Assembly (NCBI GenBank): GCA_946406115.1
Contig: OX291545.1
Location: forward strand, 21,137,153-21,201,152
Length of the DNA stretch: 64,000 nucleotides
Direction of reading: 5' to 3'
From: Apoda limacodes
Lineage: Eukaryota > Arthropoda > Insecta > Lepidoptera > Limacodidae
The notes below the pieces were generated by a model, which ran no database searches, was not told the origin of the DNA, and was given only the letters and a program-made list of their open reading frames with translations. Made by a program: the position numbers and the translations under genes. This document shows, piece by piece, positions 24,791 through 36,805 of this stretch. The first letter of the stretch is position 1; every line of letters begins with the position of its first letter.

Positions 24791-26379
24791 CGCGATACTT
24801 TTCTACTACCTGATATTTCGATCCTAATTTATCATCAGAAATTACTTCAACGCTTTTTCGCCATGTTTTTAATGTTTTCTTACTTCATTGTAAGTATTTT
24901 ATTATACCAGCACGCACTGTGCAAATAACACAGTGCAGACCAATGATAGTGCATATATTTATAGAGGCAGACATCATACTAGCACGCAAAAACTATGGCG
25001 GAATTAAGACAATTGTCGTAATTTAATTCAATCACATGACACTTTCTAAATATAGTTATTTCCTCCTGTTTCACACGTTCCGTATTATCTATTGCATTCG
25101 TCTAAGGTTAGTACGTGTAAGATAACAGCTGATCAAAATTAGATTTCGCACAATATAAAGGTATCATATCTTCACTTAAATAACAATGGTCCAGACCGAG
25201 TGCGAAATTAAATATCAACCAATATTTTATGACCTGTAAGTTATTTCACAAGGACCCTGTTATGAAAAAACTGAAGACTGATTTTCGAAAGTTTGATTTT
25301 CGAGTACGTAGGGGAACTTTTTATTGCAGGAAAAATTATACAAGCGCTTTGTTAAAACTCTAACATAAACTCTAAAACTTCGTCCGCGTAAACTTTTAAA
25401 ACTGTTTTAAACTGTTTTTGATTTTTCCTACAAAAATATCGGTATCCTTATTTTTTCATTCCCTTTTTATATTATATAGGTTTAAAAATTACGGATTTCA
25501 GTAAATTTTATCAAAATCGTTAGAGCCTTTTTCGAGAACGCTATTATAAATTAATATTATTTCTCGACAGTGTATCATTAATAGTATTTATGAAATATAA
25601 GGCAAAGTGTTTAAAAATATTATACCGAATAAATCCTTACAAAAGTTGCGCATTTGTCAACAAAAAAAACAATAGATAGTATAGTTCGCGCCACGTAAAT
25701 TGAACTAAAATGGCGGTTGAACCAAAAAATGGGCCGTAAATTGGGCCGCGATATTATTATTTTGTTTCTACTTACGTTCTGTCTGTATATTTGTACCGGG
25801 CCGTCGAACAAGTCGGTATGAGGTGTGTGATGTAGGTATTGAATGCGACTCGTTGTCAACAACGAGGGGGGACGCGCCTCTTCTATCGGTGACGAAATCC
25901 AGCTGAAGTCCTTCCTGACAGCTTTTCTGTGACTCACTTTAGCACTATAACTACACCGAACGACAACCGGCCCTTTTTCCAGTTGAATGATTCTAAATCT
26001 TCTAAAATTCTTAATCGAATTAAAACTGTAACGAACCGCTTAACGTATACAGTGAGGTGCTGCTATGCTAAACTGCGCAGGTACAGTACGGACAAATGTA
26101 CTAACGAACCAAAAATGTATTACTGCGCAGGTTCAACTTCCGTGCCGCGATGTATACGTGACAAGATCTAGCTACAGAAACTTTAAAAGAATAATTTATA
26201 CAAAATAAAATTCGTACAATTCAACAAATCCTTAACAATATATGCAAATGCATGTCACAGTCTTCTCGAAACCAGATGGTTTTTACTGACTAGAATAAGG
26301 AGGCTGGTCACCACAATAAAGTGAAGGTATAAATATTTGGTTTTGAAGAATAAAGTATGTCTTGATTATATACGATTTC
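24791..26379. other. Single-copy spacer between repeat A copy 1 and the array
   Basis: Mostly AT-rich. An 8-bp-stem hairpin (gcactgtg/cacagtgc, 24,914-24,936) is followed by a short R-like phrase ('taagacaattgtcgtaat'). 25,776-25,937 is markedly GC-richer and is described separately. A 'ctgcgcagg' motif occurs twice (about 26,072 and 26,124). Confidence 0.4.
25776..25937 (-). other. Possible exon on the minus strand ending in a strong splice donor
   Basis: The minus-strand frame opens with an ATG at 25,937 and reads 54 codons ('DFSWISSPIEEARPPSLLTT' near residues 10-29) to AGAAC|GTAAGTAG, with the donor GT at 25,775-25,774. The frame and a rise in GC content stop near the same place. No branch of protein family is recognised and no partner exon is identified. 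It could equally be a remnant of a GC-rich transposon. Confidence 0.25.
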
Positions 26380-27229
26380 TTTGCCTAATATTGTTATGTT
26401 TTTATATCCTTGCGGTCTTTATCCCCAGAAAAGTGTAACACGGTAGTGAACAGCTTCTTTCCACCAATCACTTGAAACCTGCGTGACGGGTGATAAGCAC
26501 ATCACCGCAAAACTGCTTCTGATAGCAGTGTATCTGGACTAAGGTGGCTCTATATATGTGTATGTCACGAACGTCGTAGATTACCAGCTTTAAAGTAACA
26601 AGCGATAAAATAAAAGACCTGGGACAGAGTTATATGACCCCATTGCCTGAGAAGGAAGTGCATGGCGGAAAGCGGACTATTGGATGTAAGTCAGTATTTG
26701 GCAGGTTATAAAACTATATATTACGTTTTCAGAAACTAATGACAACATTCTACGCACCGTGATATGTGAAATGGGACACAGTTGTAAGAAAATACCTTAG
26801 TTTGCGAGAGCAAGGCTAAACGAAAACGTTAACAGCATATTTAGAAATAAGCTAGCTTTCCCATTACTTTTGAAAAGTAGAGTATTATGTTCATGTGTGC
26901 ATATTCGTGTACAATCGTAATAAATACACGAATAACATTTGCAATATTAAACTCAGGATACTCATATTGTTTTTTTTTTATATTTTTTTAATTTGTATTG
27001 AATGTTTCTGTTTTTTCTCATTGTTTTGAAGTCCTTCGTTACAGCGTAAAGCAAGGTTGGCCCGTGGTCAGGTTTCATGATATTTTTTTTGATCAATTTT
27101 TTCTGTATGATATTATATAGAAAGTTTCTGTACGAAATCTGAGTTAAACTTGATCACTTTGGATTGGATATAAAATAGTAACTGGATTGATATACCAAAA
27201 AGACTTACGCAATTTGTTAACATTTCAAT
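26380..27229 (+). repeat. Left flank of the array, homologous to 440-1,130
   Basis: Matches repeat R copy 1 (left part) and runs directly into unit 1 at 27,230. Because only unit 1 has this left flank, it marks the original left end of the duplicated segment. No coding frame recognised. Confidence 0.65.
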
Positions 27230-27297
27230 CTGAAAGTGGGAAATATTGATAGGGTCTCTGGGTGGCAAAAAGGATTATTTCCAAAGACTCAGCTTTT

Positions 27298-27499
27298 TTT
27301 TTTTTTTATACCACTAAGGTGGCAAACAAGCTTACGGTCCGCCTGATGGTAAGCGGTCACCGTAGCCTATGGACGCTTGCAACACCAGGGGTATCACTTG
27401 CGCGATGCCGACCCTTAAGAAATCTAATAACTTCTTTCTTGAAGAACTCCATACTGTAGTCCTTGCAGAAAACCTTGGCAGGGAGCTCATTCCACAACT
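27298..27499 (-). mobile_element. LINE F1 3' end, recent insertion with 9-bp target duplication
   Basis: Poly(T) then hairpin module and about 40 codons of the RT ORF end, close in sequence to the 14-kb copy. Flanked by 'tcagctttt' at 27,289-27,297 and 27,500-27,508. Units 2 and 3 have the site unoccupied ('gactcagcttttcaatac' at 35,419-35,436; a similar site near 42,811). Confidence 0.95.
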
Positions 27500-27767
27500 T
27501 CAGCTTTTCAATACTATCCTAATCCTAACCAATATATATTTGTATTAGTCTGTTTGTTTATTTGTTATTCCTTAACGTCTCTACAGAACAACTAATTAAG
27601 CTGATATTTATCGCATCAATTTCCTTGTGTACAAAGCAAAAGAAGACCCGGATAGGCAGCCGTTTCACAAAAATGGTGGTTAATACTTACTTGCTGTGAA
27701 CTTCGGTTTCACCTGCGTGATCACATATATTCAAGGGAGAAATGAACAAACAGACCTTTTCTATTTG

Positions 27768-27994
27768 ATTCCCTAGCAGCCTAGTTGATAGTATGGCCGA
27801 CTGCTGTGCACACACATTTATGTGATAAACATTTATGTTTATCTTGAGTCTGGGTGTATTTATGTATGGATGTGTATGTATTTACAAAAAAAAAGTAATA
27901 TATGTATATGTATTTGTATCCGTTGTCTGGTACCCATAACACAAACTCTGCTTACTTTGGGACCAGACGTCGCTATGTGTAATGTGTAATGTCC
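27768..27994 (+). mobile_element. tRNA-derived SINE with the B box deleted
   Basis: The head 'gcagcctagttgatagtatggccgactgctgtgca' keeps an A-box-like segment. Compared with 35,766-36,020 about 30 bases holding the B box ('gagttcgattctg') are missing between two 'tgca' repeats. The body with 'cttgagtctgggtgta', 'gtacccataacacaa' and 'cagacgtcgctatgtgtaat' is retained. Without a B box it should not recruit TFIIIC. Confidence 0.75.
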
Positions 27995-28520
27995 AAAATA
28001 TTCTATTTACACTATTAGCATGATTATTCATATGTGCTTATGGATATTTGTGCCTTGTTCATTATAAAACTTATTCTCCTATATCATAATGTTTCTATTC
28101 TTTTATTTTATCACTTCTACTCTAGCTGGTGATTGTCTACTTATGGAACATATAAGAATCCACCTTAGTAAGTGAACTTAAGTATGTAGATGATGAAAAA
28201 AGGTGACCCCCACATTATGATATGGTTGGTATGACAAACTACTAGTGAGGTATACATACATATAAGAATTAGTATGGAAAGTTATATGCTCATATTTTGT
28301 CATTGACAATAATTACCTGGCTAAGCCGATATTCGGATAAATGATATTTAGGATTAAATAAACAAAAGAAACGGACTCTGATAGAGGAAAACGAAGCCAA
28401 TTTTATTGGATTTTATTGTCACTCGCTAAGACGCAGATGTCGCTAATAAATCCGAAGAGAAATATTAATAACCAAAATAGTATTGCCAATTTAACAGGCT
28501 TTTACTTTTTGCTCGAATCA

Positions 28521-28699
28521 TCCATACTTAATATAATATAATAAACGTAAAAGTAGGTTTGCTTGTCTTACCGTCGCTACTGAGAAAAGGATTAAACGAG
28601 GTAAAGACAGGTATCTATGATTGTCTTTTTAAAACTTAGATCATAGTCTCTTTTTGGGATCTCTTTTTGTACCCAGGCGGAGCCGCGGGTAGAAGCTAG
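28521..28699 (+). mobile_element. Non-autonomous Helitron (older), unit 1
   Basis: TCCATACTTAATA after A; ends 'gccgcgggtagaagctag' before T. Orthologous to 3,486-3,737, so inserted before the duplications. No ORF. Confidence 0.7.
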
Positions 28700-28784
28700 T
28701 TGTAGCCAAGAAAGACGCTGTGAGAAAATATTGTATTCTGTGTTGAAATAGATTAACATCCAAAGAAGTTCTTTGAAAATATAA

Positions 28785-29319
28785 TCTATACCAATATTAT
28801 AAAGTGGAAAGATTTGATTGTTTGTTTGTTTGTTTGTATTGAATAGGCTCTGAAACTACTGGACCGATTTGAATAATTTTTTTACCATTAGAAGCCGACA
28901 TTATCTCTGATAAACATAGGCTACTTTTTACCGCAGGAAAATACCTCATTCCTACTGGGAAACGGGTAATAGGACAACGGGTAGTAAGAATTATCCTTCC
29001 TTACTTATCTTTTTCACAAAACTTCTTAACGGCTGAACCGATTGGGTTGAAATTTTATATGGGTATTTCGATGGTTTCCTGGATGATTTAAAAATACACT
29101 TGGACCCGGTAGGTGGCTGCTGTTGGTATGTCAACTACTAAACGACTTGACCGATTGGGTTGAAATTTTGTATGTGTATTTCCATGGTTTCACAGACACG
29201 AATGTATTATGCCATCAAAGAGGAAAGATTGGATTGTTTGTTTTTTTTTTGAGGTATTGCCGTAAGAACCTACGCCGATAACGAAATTTAGGGCGGGCGA
29301 AGCCGCTGGCAGAAGCTAG
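28785..29319 (+). mobile_element. Non-autonomous Helitron (younger), unit 1
   Basis: Starts TCTATACCAATATTATAAA after A and ends with the hairpin 'gcgggcgaagccgc', then CTAG before T. Repeated internal phrases 'gaccgattgggttgaaattt' point to older internal duplication. Present at the same place in units 2 and 3 but absent at 3,812-3,820. 535 bp, no helicase ORF. Confidence 0.85.
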
Positions 29320-30129
29320 TTGAAAATAAAATAGGTATTCTTTGTTTCCGTAAATGTAGAGGTAGCTGATAATTTCCTGTTTTCCATGAAATATTGAATT
29401 GAAAAAGTAATTAAGGATTATGTTACCTATATCAATTACTTATAAAAAAAAATCCTCGGTACGTATATATACTAAAATGGTCATTTAACTTAATTATTCT
29501 TAGTAGCTTTGATTATTTACCATTAGTACTTTAGATAGTGAAGTTTCTTAATTGTTTATTTGCATGGTTTTTCTGTCAATTATTTTGACACTAACAGTTT
29601 TGCACACTCAACATTTTTTTGCATTTTGACACATTTACACAAACCCAAATCATAAGCTAAAATCACCGAAACCGTTACCAAACTACAACATTGCAACTCA
29701 ATACCTAAAAGATTATATTAGGTGCACCATAACGATTAAACAGAAATAACTAGTCACTTTACACAGACGACAATATTTCTTTAACAACTCATGATAGCTC
29801 TATGAAGTCAAAGGAACATTGAAGCGTATTTAATTACTTATTTAAATATGTATGTGTTAAATATAACCCTTTTAATATACTATTTGTTCCATGACGCCAC
29901 CTTTACCAGTTTTTGAAATAAGTTTATGTTTATGTATCTAAGTGACTATAGTTATTTTTGTTCCTGTGTGTATTTTGTTGCGCATTTCAAAAAATAAATA
30001 TATTATTTTCAATCTTAAGAGGAGGAACAGCGATTACTAGCAAAGCAATACAAGTAATAATATTTGAGTTGTTAATATATTTAATGCTTTTCGCCTACGT
30101 TCATATTCCGCGTTGTGCAGAATTTGTCT

Positions 30130-30266
30130 GGCTTTATGGCCTCCTCTTGAGTGAACAGTAAAGTTAGAAAACAAAGCGCAGTTTCATTACCATAAGTCGT
30201 CCCGCGAGAGACGTGCGAGCGAGCGCTTAGCGCACTTGCTGACTCGGTTCATGCTTACAAGTTACG
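30130..30266 (+). other. GC-rich block ending in a splice donor, repeated in all three units
   Basis: 'gtcgtcccgcgagagacgtgcgagcgagcgcttagcgcac' (part) to 'gttacg|gtaagagacac' is kept nearly unchanged at 38,150-38,292 and 44,560-44,697. A strong donor (GTAAGA) sits at 30,267. A short ATG frame (30,251) enters the donor in phase 1, the phase used by the exons at 34,919. It could be a first exon or promoter of the duplicated gene, or merely a GC-rich transposon piece. Confidence 0.3.
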
Positions 30267-31583
30267 GTAAGAGACACAATCAGTATTCCATTTCAAATGT
30301 GCTTCGCTGATGATTATAATAATCGTTTGAAGTCGTTGAAACTAATGATGCTTTCATAGAGACAGAAACGAAAATATCAAGACAATTTTCGTAATGTTGC
30401 GTTTAAAATTTGTTCGTAGCAATTGTTCTAAAGAAAATTTAGAAACAAAAGAATATATTAAAAATAGAAAATAAAACAAAAAAACAGCAATCGATTATAT
30501 TTTTAAATCAATGAATTGTGAAGTAACTGCAAGACATTAATACAGCCGTCGACTCGTCACAATGTTGCGGTACAACGTCACAACTTTATATGTCGCATTG
30601 TTTTTAACAAAAGTAACTCAGATTTCAATTTATTTTCGACTCGGGTGAAGTTGTTTCACGAGAACTAAAGTCATTTAAATTAAAGATAATTACGAGTATT
30701 GTATAATGTAAATCCTTGGCCTAATCGGTATGTAGGTTTTTTAAAACCTAACTAACAAACTAATTAACTTAAATTTAATCCTTTTTTCAACTAAAATGGT
30801 AAAATCTTTTAATGGTTACTTAAACAATTTTTAAAAGACTTTTTAAACTCTGTAATTGACAATAAATAACATGTAGCTTGAATCTTTTAGACATTGTTAA
30901 ATTCAGTCAGTCTGAAGTATTTTAAAGTTGTGTTTAAATGATTTCGTTGCAGTTAAGCAAAGCTATTAAATTATAACATCTGCTAGTAGTATACATAGTT
31001 AGTACATTTAGGGCTGAAAAAATATTGGGCCATTAAATAGTTACTTGACTAGTTAAGAAAATGATTTAATATACAATTATTGTTTCTTTCTCAGTTCCTC
31101 AAATACTATGTGTACAGTAAGCGACACAATAACCTAACCTTAATGTACTTTGCACCGCAGGCGCAACAGAGCGAAAAAGTCGCGAAAGAGAGATAGTCGT
31201 AATTTATTATTTCGTCTAACACTGGCTACTCTCTTACGTAGTATCCCCACTGCATCGCTTCTCATAAATTATGAATGAATATATATGTGTGCGTGCGTAA
31301 TAATTATTATAGGGTTCGTCTGCATAGTATTTAACAATTCCTCAGATATACAAAATGGTTAAAAAACTTCAACTTAATCCACTGATTTTATCTTGTCTAG
31401 TATTGGCAAAAGTCATCAGTTGGCAGACTCTTTGGTCGAGACTGGCTGTTTAGTAAAAATAAAATAAAATAGCAGAAGTCGTAGTAACGTCATTTAATTA
31501 TTAAAAATCAACATGACAATTTAAATTATGTACTCATATCTTATCCGATACCGTTGATTAGTATTAATGATTTTCAACAATTA

Positions 31584-31612
31584 CTAGCTTCTCACGGCTT
31601 CGCCCGCGCAAC
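31584..31612 (-). mobile_element. Helitron 3' end on the minus strand
   Basis: CTAG after A, followed by 'cttctcacggcttcgcccgc', the reverse complement of the usual Helitron terminal hairpin. The other end is not recognised. The same remnant is at 40,235-40,266 in unit 2. Confidence 0.6.
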
Positions 31613-31724
31613 GGACCACCTTGATTAACTAGAATAATAAGTCTTTATGATATTTTTCAGCACTCCGTTGCATAGCACCTTTGGGCAGTGAATGAATGAC
31701 ATTTTCATGCTCAAGCTCAAGCCC

Positions 31725-31931
31725 CTAATTTGTAATTTCCAAGATATTCAATATTTTTGATGAAGTTTGCCCCGATTTAAACATTTTAGTTCCGTTCCGT
31801 TCCGTTTCAGCATCATACCAGCCAGCGTTCCACTGCAAGGACTCAAAGAACGAGTCACATAGGAAAAGACGGTCAGCGGAGGGGTCTGTAAAGTGGTCAA
31901 AACTGCGGGATGGAACAGTGCAAGCGTTCAA
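31725..31931 (-). other. Unassigned minus-strand frame in R
   Basis: 68 codons with non-repetitive composition ('DHFTDPSADRLFLCDSFFES' near residues 11-30), then a (GGAAC)n stretch encoding E/R/N/G residues. Unit 2 keeps only its C-terminal half because of the deletion at 40,495. I do not recognise the family; could be a fragment of a transposon ORF or chance. Confidence 0.25.
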
Positions 31932-32493
31932 AAAGGTGGTAATTGAAGAAACGAAGGGTCCTCAACCACTAGTGTGCAAATTTTCAATATTATTTTTTTA
32001 GTGTTCCCCAGTACAACAAAAGTAAGCTTTTCTAAAAAAATTACGTGTCTATTAATTCTTGCTTAGCCTGTGAGTTGATTTTCAAACAGTTAGTAAGTAA
32101 GTCGCCACGACGGTTTTAAATATGTTTATGTGCTATAATTTTCAAATTAGGACACCAAAACTGGAAGCTATCATATTAGTAGTATTTTCAGTAACTTGTT
32201 TCATTCTATATGCACATTCATCATTAAAACACGAGCAAACGAGTAAACCGTACTAAAACGTGAGGTGTGGCATGGCGCTTATTGATAAACGCTATGCAAT
32301 GCAATTGAAACTTTATATGTTTAATAAGCCCCCTATTGACATCATAACGTGATAAAAAAAATCTGGTATAATGCAAACCCAATTTCAAATAAACGACGAA
32401 GCACTTTAAGAAAAGGTAGGTAGTGCCCTTGGGCTTCGCTTGGCTTGTCTTTCACAAACAAACAATTAGGTATCACAAAAAAACAAAGCAACG

Positions 32494-34699
32494 AAATCGT
32501 TTTTTTAATAAGTTCCTCGCGTCAATTAAATATAAAGGATGCCTTTTTATTAAAACACACCTTTCTGCGGTCACTTTATATTAATTATGAACAAACCGAA
32601 ATATACTTAATGATTTTCTGCTGAAGCGACGGTAGTGTTAGAATAAATTACTACATTAGCCACTTGATCCTCGACTAGTTTAGAATTTGAAAATAATTAT
32701 TATAAAAAAAAAAACTTAAATCTACCATGTTACGGTATATATTGTAGTCTTTGGGGTAGGACACTTTTCATTCAGTTATTTAATAAAGTGACACAATTTA
32801 ATAATATTTTATGAACTTCCTTTTGGCTGCGTCTTGACATTAAAGTATTGTTATTTGCCTCCTTTTTCTTTCGTTATGCAGCGATGAGAATTACAATACA
32901 AATAAAAATAAAACTTAAAATTTCAAGTTCGTGAAGAAGTTATATAACAAAAAACATGAATGATGTCATTCAAGTTTTTTTGTAATAGGTTTAGATTCAT
33001 GTAGTTATTACGCAATAAATTTATTTATTGTACATAGTAACGTAACAGGTCAAATTGTACCGTCTTTTATATTTATTTTCATCACAATTGCTCGTTAAAG
33101 TGTCATAATGTGCAGGTAAATTCGGTGCCTTTACCTTTACCTATATTACTCCCACGGGCTTTTTCTTTGTAAATGTTATTTTCTTTGAGCATAACGCGCG
33201 GTCATAGAAACCACGGGCGGTAATGACGCGCCTATTCTATAAAGTTAATATAAAAGGTTTGTCGTTGTTCTAAGCACGAAATACGCGCAAACGACTAGCG
33301 AGCAATTACTTACAAGTTTTAACTTCAAACAAAACTTTTTAATTCATATATTCTCTAGAGCTATATCTAGAAAAAGGATGCGTTGTTTTCTCTACTTTTA
33401 TTTCCGCCTTTGTGTAATGGTAGGTTTATTTATTTATTCATCTTTTATTTTTATTTATACACCCGCAAATGTGATGAAAAACATTGTGCGTAACACGGCC
33501 GATATGGAAATGACAAACTCAAGTACTTAATTAAAGACTTCGGCCTATGTCTTTTAAATGGCCACTTGTTAGTAATTTTCTCCTTATCGCCTTTAATGCA
33601 TAATTTACTCTTTTGTGTTTCTTCTATTTATACATGAGTTTCATAAGCGATCCTCGTTTAAGCAAATCAGTTAAGCGCGAGTCGGACTTACGCACCCTAA
33701 GTTCCTTATCACCATTTAGGTACGTAATTTACAAACACCAAACCAAAAACTAAAAGAGTGCCACTACGCGATAACTCATTCAATGACTGACCACCAAGCC
33801 CGACGTCGCTTAACTTTAAATCGTTGCCAATAAACAAATGTGTGACTGTTTCACTTAATAATCTAGCTAGACTATTTGGCGCTAGATGGCGCTGATACAG
33901 TAGTTTAAGAAGTTAATGGCACAAGCCCGTCTCACACTTGGCCGGTTTTAATTTTATCGGTTGTTTTAGTTAGGCGCACTGCAAGCTTGAAGCTTGTATG
34001 TATTACTGTTGCAAAAATAACGAAAACGTGTATCTTGTGTGTGGCCCCCTAAAATTGTTACTTTTTAATATTCATTAGGTAATCCGCCATTATAACACAT
34101 ATTCTGTGAAAAATATAGGCTTCTACCGACTTTGATCTAAAAGATAGAGCTATTTAATGCTCAGACAGTCAGCATAAGTTAAGTAATTAGTACAGACCCC
34201 TAAAAATGACAGTGCTGTAACACAATGCTAAAATCGATGGTTTCAACAGTGTACAACAAATTAATCTCCAACTCAAACCAAAACCCATTAAAGTAAATAA
34301 ATAATTAGTGATGCGGCACTGAACTCGAATTAGCTAAAGATAAAACTTTTTCATTATTCCATTTCGGCTTTTCATTATTACAAAATAAATTGCTTTCTAA
34401 GCCATGACCCTTATTAAAGTTTATGTTATATGTTTAAAGAACGAAATTATTTTCATCGGATACTTACATTTTTATTTGTATTTAAATACACAGTAAAAAA
34501 AATAATTAAAGTCATCGGTTCGTAGATACAGGTCAGAAGTTCGGATCAGGTCAGAAGTAAAGGTTTATACGCATCTTATATTAAAATAGTATATTGCGTA
34601 CCTAGTACAAAATGACGCTTTTAGTGTCCCAAGGCAGGAATCCAGTTACGTCGAAAACTTCATTCCGAGGGTAAGAAAAGCCATTTTGTACTCGGTACG
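32494..34699 (+). repeat. Complex repeat A, copy 2
   Basis: Same order of landmarks as 22,668-24,790, with small indels; it carries an extra segment around 33,755-33,805 ('gagtgccactacgcgataactc') absent from copy 1 and present in copy 3. Runs into the gene fragment at 34,700. Confidence 0.8.
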
Positions 34700-34713
34700 A
34701 ACACAAGACTTAG

Positions 34714-35362
34714 ACAAGCAGTTTCAATGAAACTGAAGCAGTGACAGGTACAATTTAAGTATATTGTCCATAATTGAGTAACAATTCTAGTCACAACAGT
34801 GATAAAGCCCTAAAATAATTTAACAGTGGTAAAAGTGCCAAAATAATTTTCAATCTTATTTATCATTTTGCAATATACCTTTATGTCAATAATCATTATT
34901 TTTTGTCAAATTCTTTAGACATTCCTGATACTCCAGCCCGTACCTCAAGATCACATACAACTGATGCTCAAGGTTCCTAAATAAGAAAAAATATGTAGTT
35001 TTGTTGTATGAAACCACGATTAATATGTAAGTATTGTTAATTGTTAATAACATCACTTTGTTTTCTTCTAGATATGTCTAGTCTACGATCTGGGTCTAGA
35101 CTCCTTGATTATGATACACCTGCTGCTCAACATATAGGTATTAAATCAAAGTATAATGCTGAGTTAAACCAACTACTTTGCTATTTTTGATCTTGCATTA
35201 AAAAATAATAACAGCTTTATTTTTTTTAAGGTGGCAGAAACATAAGTAGCCAAGTTATTTCAGAAGAATTCTCTATTTGAAAATATAATTATGATAAACT
35301 TCAGAAAAGAGAAGAAAGATTACACTTATTGAAACTAAAAGAGCAGGAATGGCTTGTAAAGG
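34714..35362 (+). pseudogene. Fragment of an unidentified multi-exon gene (four small exons), unit 1
   Basis: Four exon-like blocks: 34,714-34,747, 34,919-34,972, 35,072-35,137, and 35,231 to about 35,362. Acceptors 'aattctttag', 'ttttcttctag' and 'ttttttttaag' have pyrimidine tracts; donors are GTACAA, GTTCCT (weak) and GTATTA. All three introns are phase 1, so the blocks join in one frame. Readable pieces are 'TSSFNETEAVT', 'IPDTPARTSRSHTTDAQ', 'SLRSGSRLLDYDTPAAQH' and, after a lesion, a charged helix 'DKLQKREERLHLLKLKEQEW'. A TGA at 35,278-35,280 interrupts exon 4. Ser/Thr-rich linkers plus a terminal charged helix suggest a nuclear or DNA-binding protein, but this is a guess. Confidence 0.55.
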
Positions 35363-35765
35363 CTGAAAGCGGGAAATATTGATCGGGTCTCTGGGTGGCA
35401 AAAAGGATTATTTTCAAAGACTCAGCTTTTCAATACTATCCTAATCCTAACCAATATATATTTGTCTTAGTCTGTTTGTTTATTTGTTATTCCTTAACGT
35501 CACTACAGAACAACTAATTAAGCTAATAATTATCGCATCAATTTCCTTGTCTACAAATCAAAAGAAGACTCGGATAGGCAGCCGTTTCACAAAAATGGTT
35601 GTTAATACTTACTTGCTGTAAGTATTCTTCGGTTTCACCTGCGTGATTTATTATAGTTGCTATTTGAAAATATAAGCTACACTTGGGTAAACGTTTCAAA
35701 CCAATCCGTTGAGCCATTCACATATATTCAATGGAGAAATAATTAAATAGATCTTTTCTATTTGA

Positions 35766-36020
35766 TTCCCTCGCAGCCTAGTTGGTAGTATGGCCGACTG
35801 CTGTGCAGAGGGTGTGAGTTCGATTCTGGCACTGCACAAAAATTTATGTGATAAACATTTGTGTTTATCTTGAGTCTGGGTGTATTTATGTATGATATGT
35901 ATGTATTTACAAAAAAAAAGTAATACATGAATATGTATTTGTATCCGTTGTCTGGTACCCATAACACAAGATCTGCTTACTTTGGGGCCAGACGTCGCTA
36001 TGTGTAATATGTAATGTCCA
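35766..36020 (+). mobile_element. tRNA-derived SINE with A and B boxes
   Basis: A-box-like 'tagttggtagtatgg' (35,779-35,793) and B box 'gagttcgattctg' (35,816-35,828) lie 22 bases apart, as in a Pol III promoter of tRNA origin. The head is not a full tRNA: no clover-leaf acceptor pairing follows. The body ends near 'atgtgtaatatgtaatgtcc'. It is the better copy of the SINE at 27,768. Confidence 0.8.
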
Positions 36021-36541
36021 AAATATTCTATTTACACTATTAGCATGATTAGTCATATGTGCTTATGGATATTTGTGCCTTGTTCATTATAAAACTTATT
36101 CTCTTATATTATAATGTTTCTAGTCTTTTATTTTATCACTTCTACTCTAGCTGGTGATTGTCTACTTATTGAACATATAAGAATCCACCTTAGTAAGTAA
36201 ACTTAAGTATGTAGATGATGAGAAAAGGTGACCCCCACATTATGGTTGGTATATCAAACTACTAGTGAGGTATACATACACATAAGAATTTGTATGGAAA
36301 GTTATATGCTCATATTTTGTCATTGACAATAATTACCTGGCTAAGTCGATATTCGGATAAATGATATTTAGGATTAAATAAACAAAAGAAACGGACTCTG
36401 AATAGAGGAAAACGAAGCCAATTTTATTGGATTTTATTGTCACTCGCTAAGACGCAGATGTCGCTAATAAATCCGAAGAGAAATATTAATAACCAACATA
36501 GTATTGCCAATTTAACAGGCTTTTACTTTTTGCTCGAATCA

Positions 36542-36720
36542 TCCATACTTAATATAATATAATAAACGTAAAAGTAGGTTTGCTTGTCTTACCGTCGCTA
36601 CTGAGAAAAGGATTAAACGAGGTAAAGACAGGTATCTATGATTGTCTTTTTAAAACTTAGATCATAGTCTCTTTTTGGGATCTCTTTTTGTACCCAGGCG
36701 GAGCCGCGGGTAGAAGCTAG
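36542..36720 (+). mobile_element. Non-autonomous Helitron (older), unit 2
   Basis: Same element and site as 28,521-28,699; ends CTAG before T. Confidence 0.7.
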
Positions 36721-36805
36721 TTGTAGCCAAGAAAGACGCTGTGAGAAAATATTGTATTCTGTGTTGAAATAGATTAACATCCAAAGAAGTTCTTTGAAAA
36801 TATAA

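Larger units (their letters stand above)
27230..35362 (+). repeat. Tandem unit 1 (R + A + gene fragment)
   Basis: Starts at 'ctgaaagtgggaaatattgat' and ends just before the matching 'ctgaaagcgggaaatattgat' at 35,363; period 8,133 bp. Contains R (27,230-31,990), a short spacer, A copy 2 (32,494-34,699) and the four-exon gene fragment. Sampled against unit 2 it differs at about 1 in 100 bases in R. It alone has the LINE at 27,298 and the sequence 31,833-33,034 that unit 2 has lost. Confidence 0.9.

Noticed and set aside
24914..24936. Perfect 8-bp hairpin as a regulatory site
   Set aside because: Isolated in non-coding DNA with no neighbouring gene; short perfect hairpins are expected by chance in 64 kb.
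29958..30161. 67-codon frame repeated in units 1-3
   Set aside because: Conserved only because the units are duplicates; the frame changes length and end between units and has no coding features.
35771..35840. tRNA gene from A and B boxes
   Set aside because: No acceptor stem or complete clover-leaf; followed by a SINE body and repeated in unit 1.
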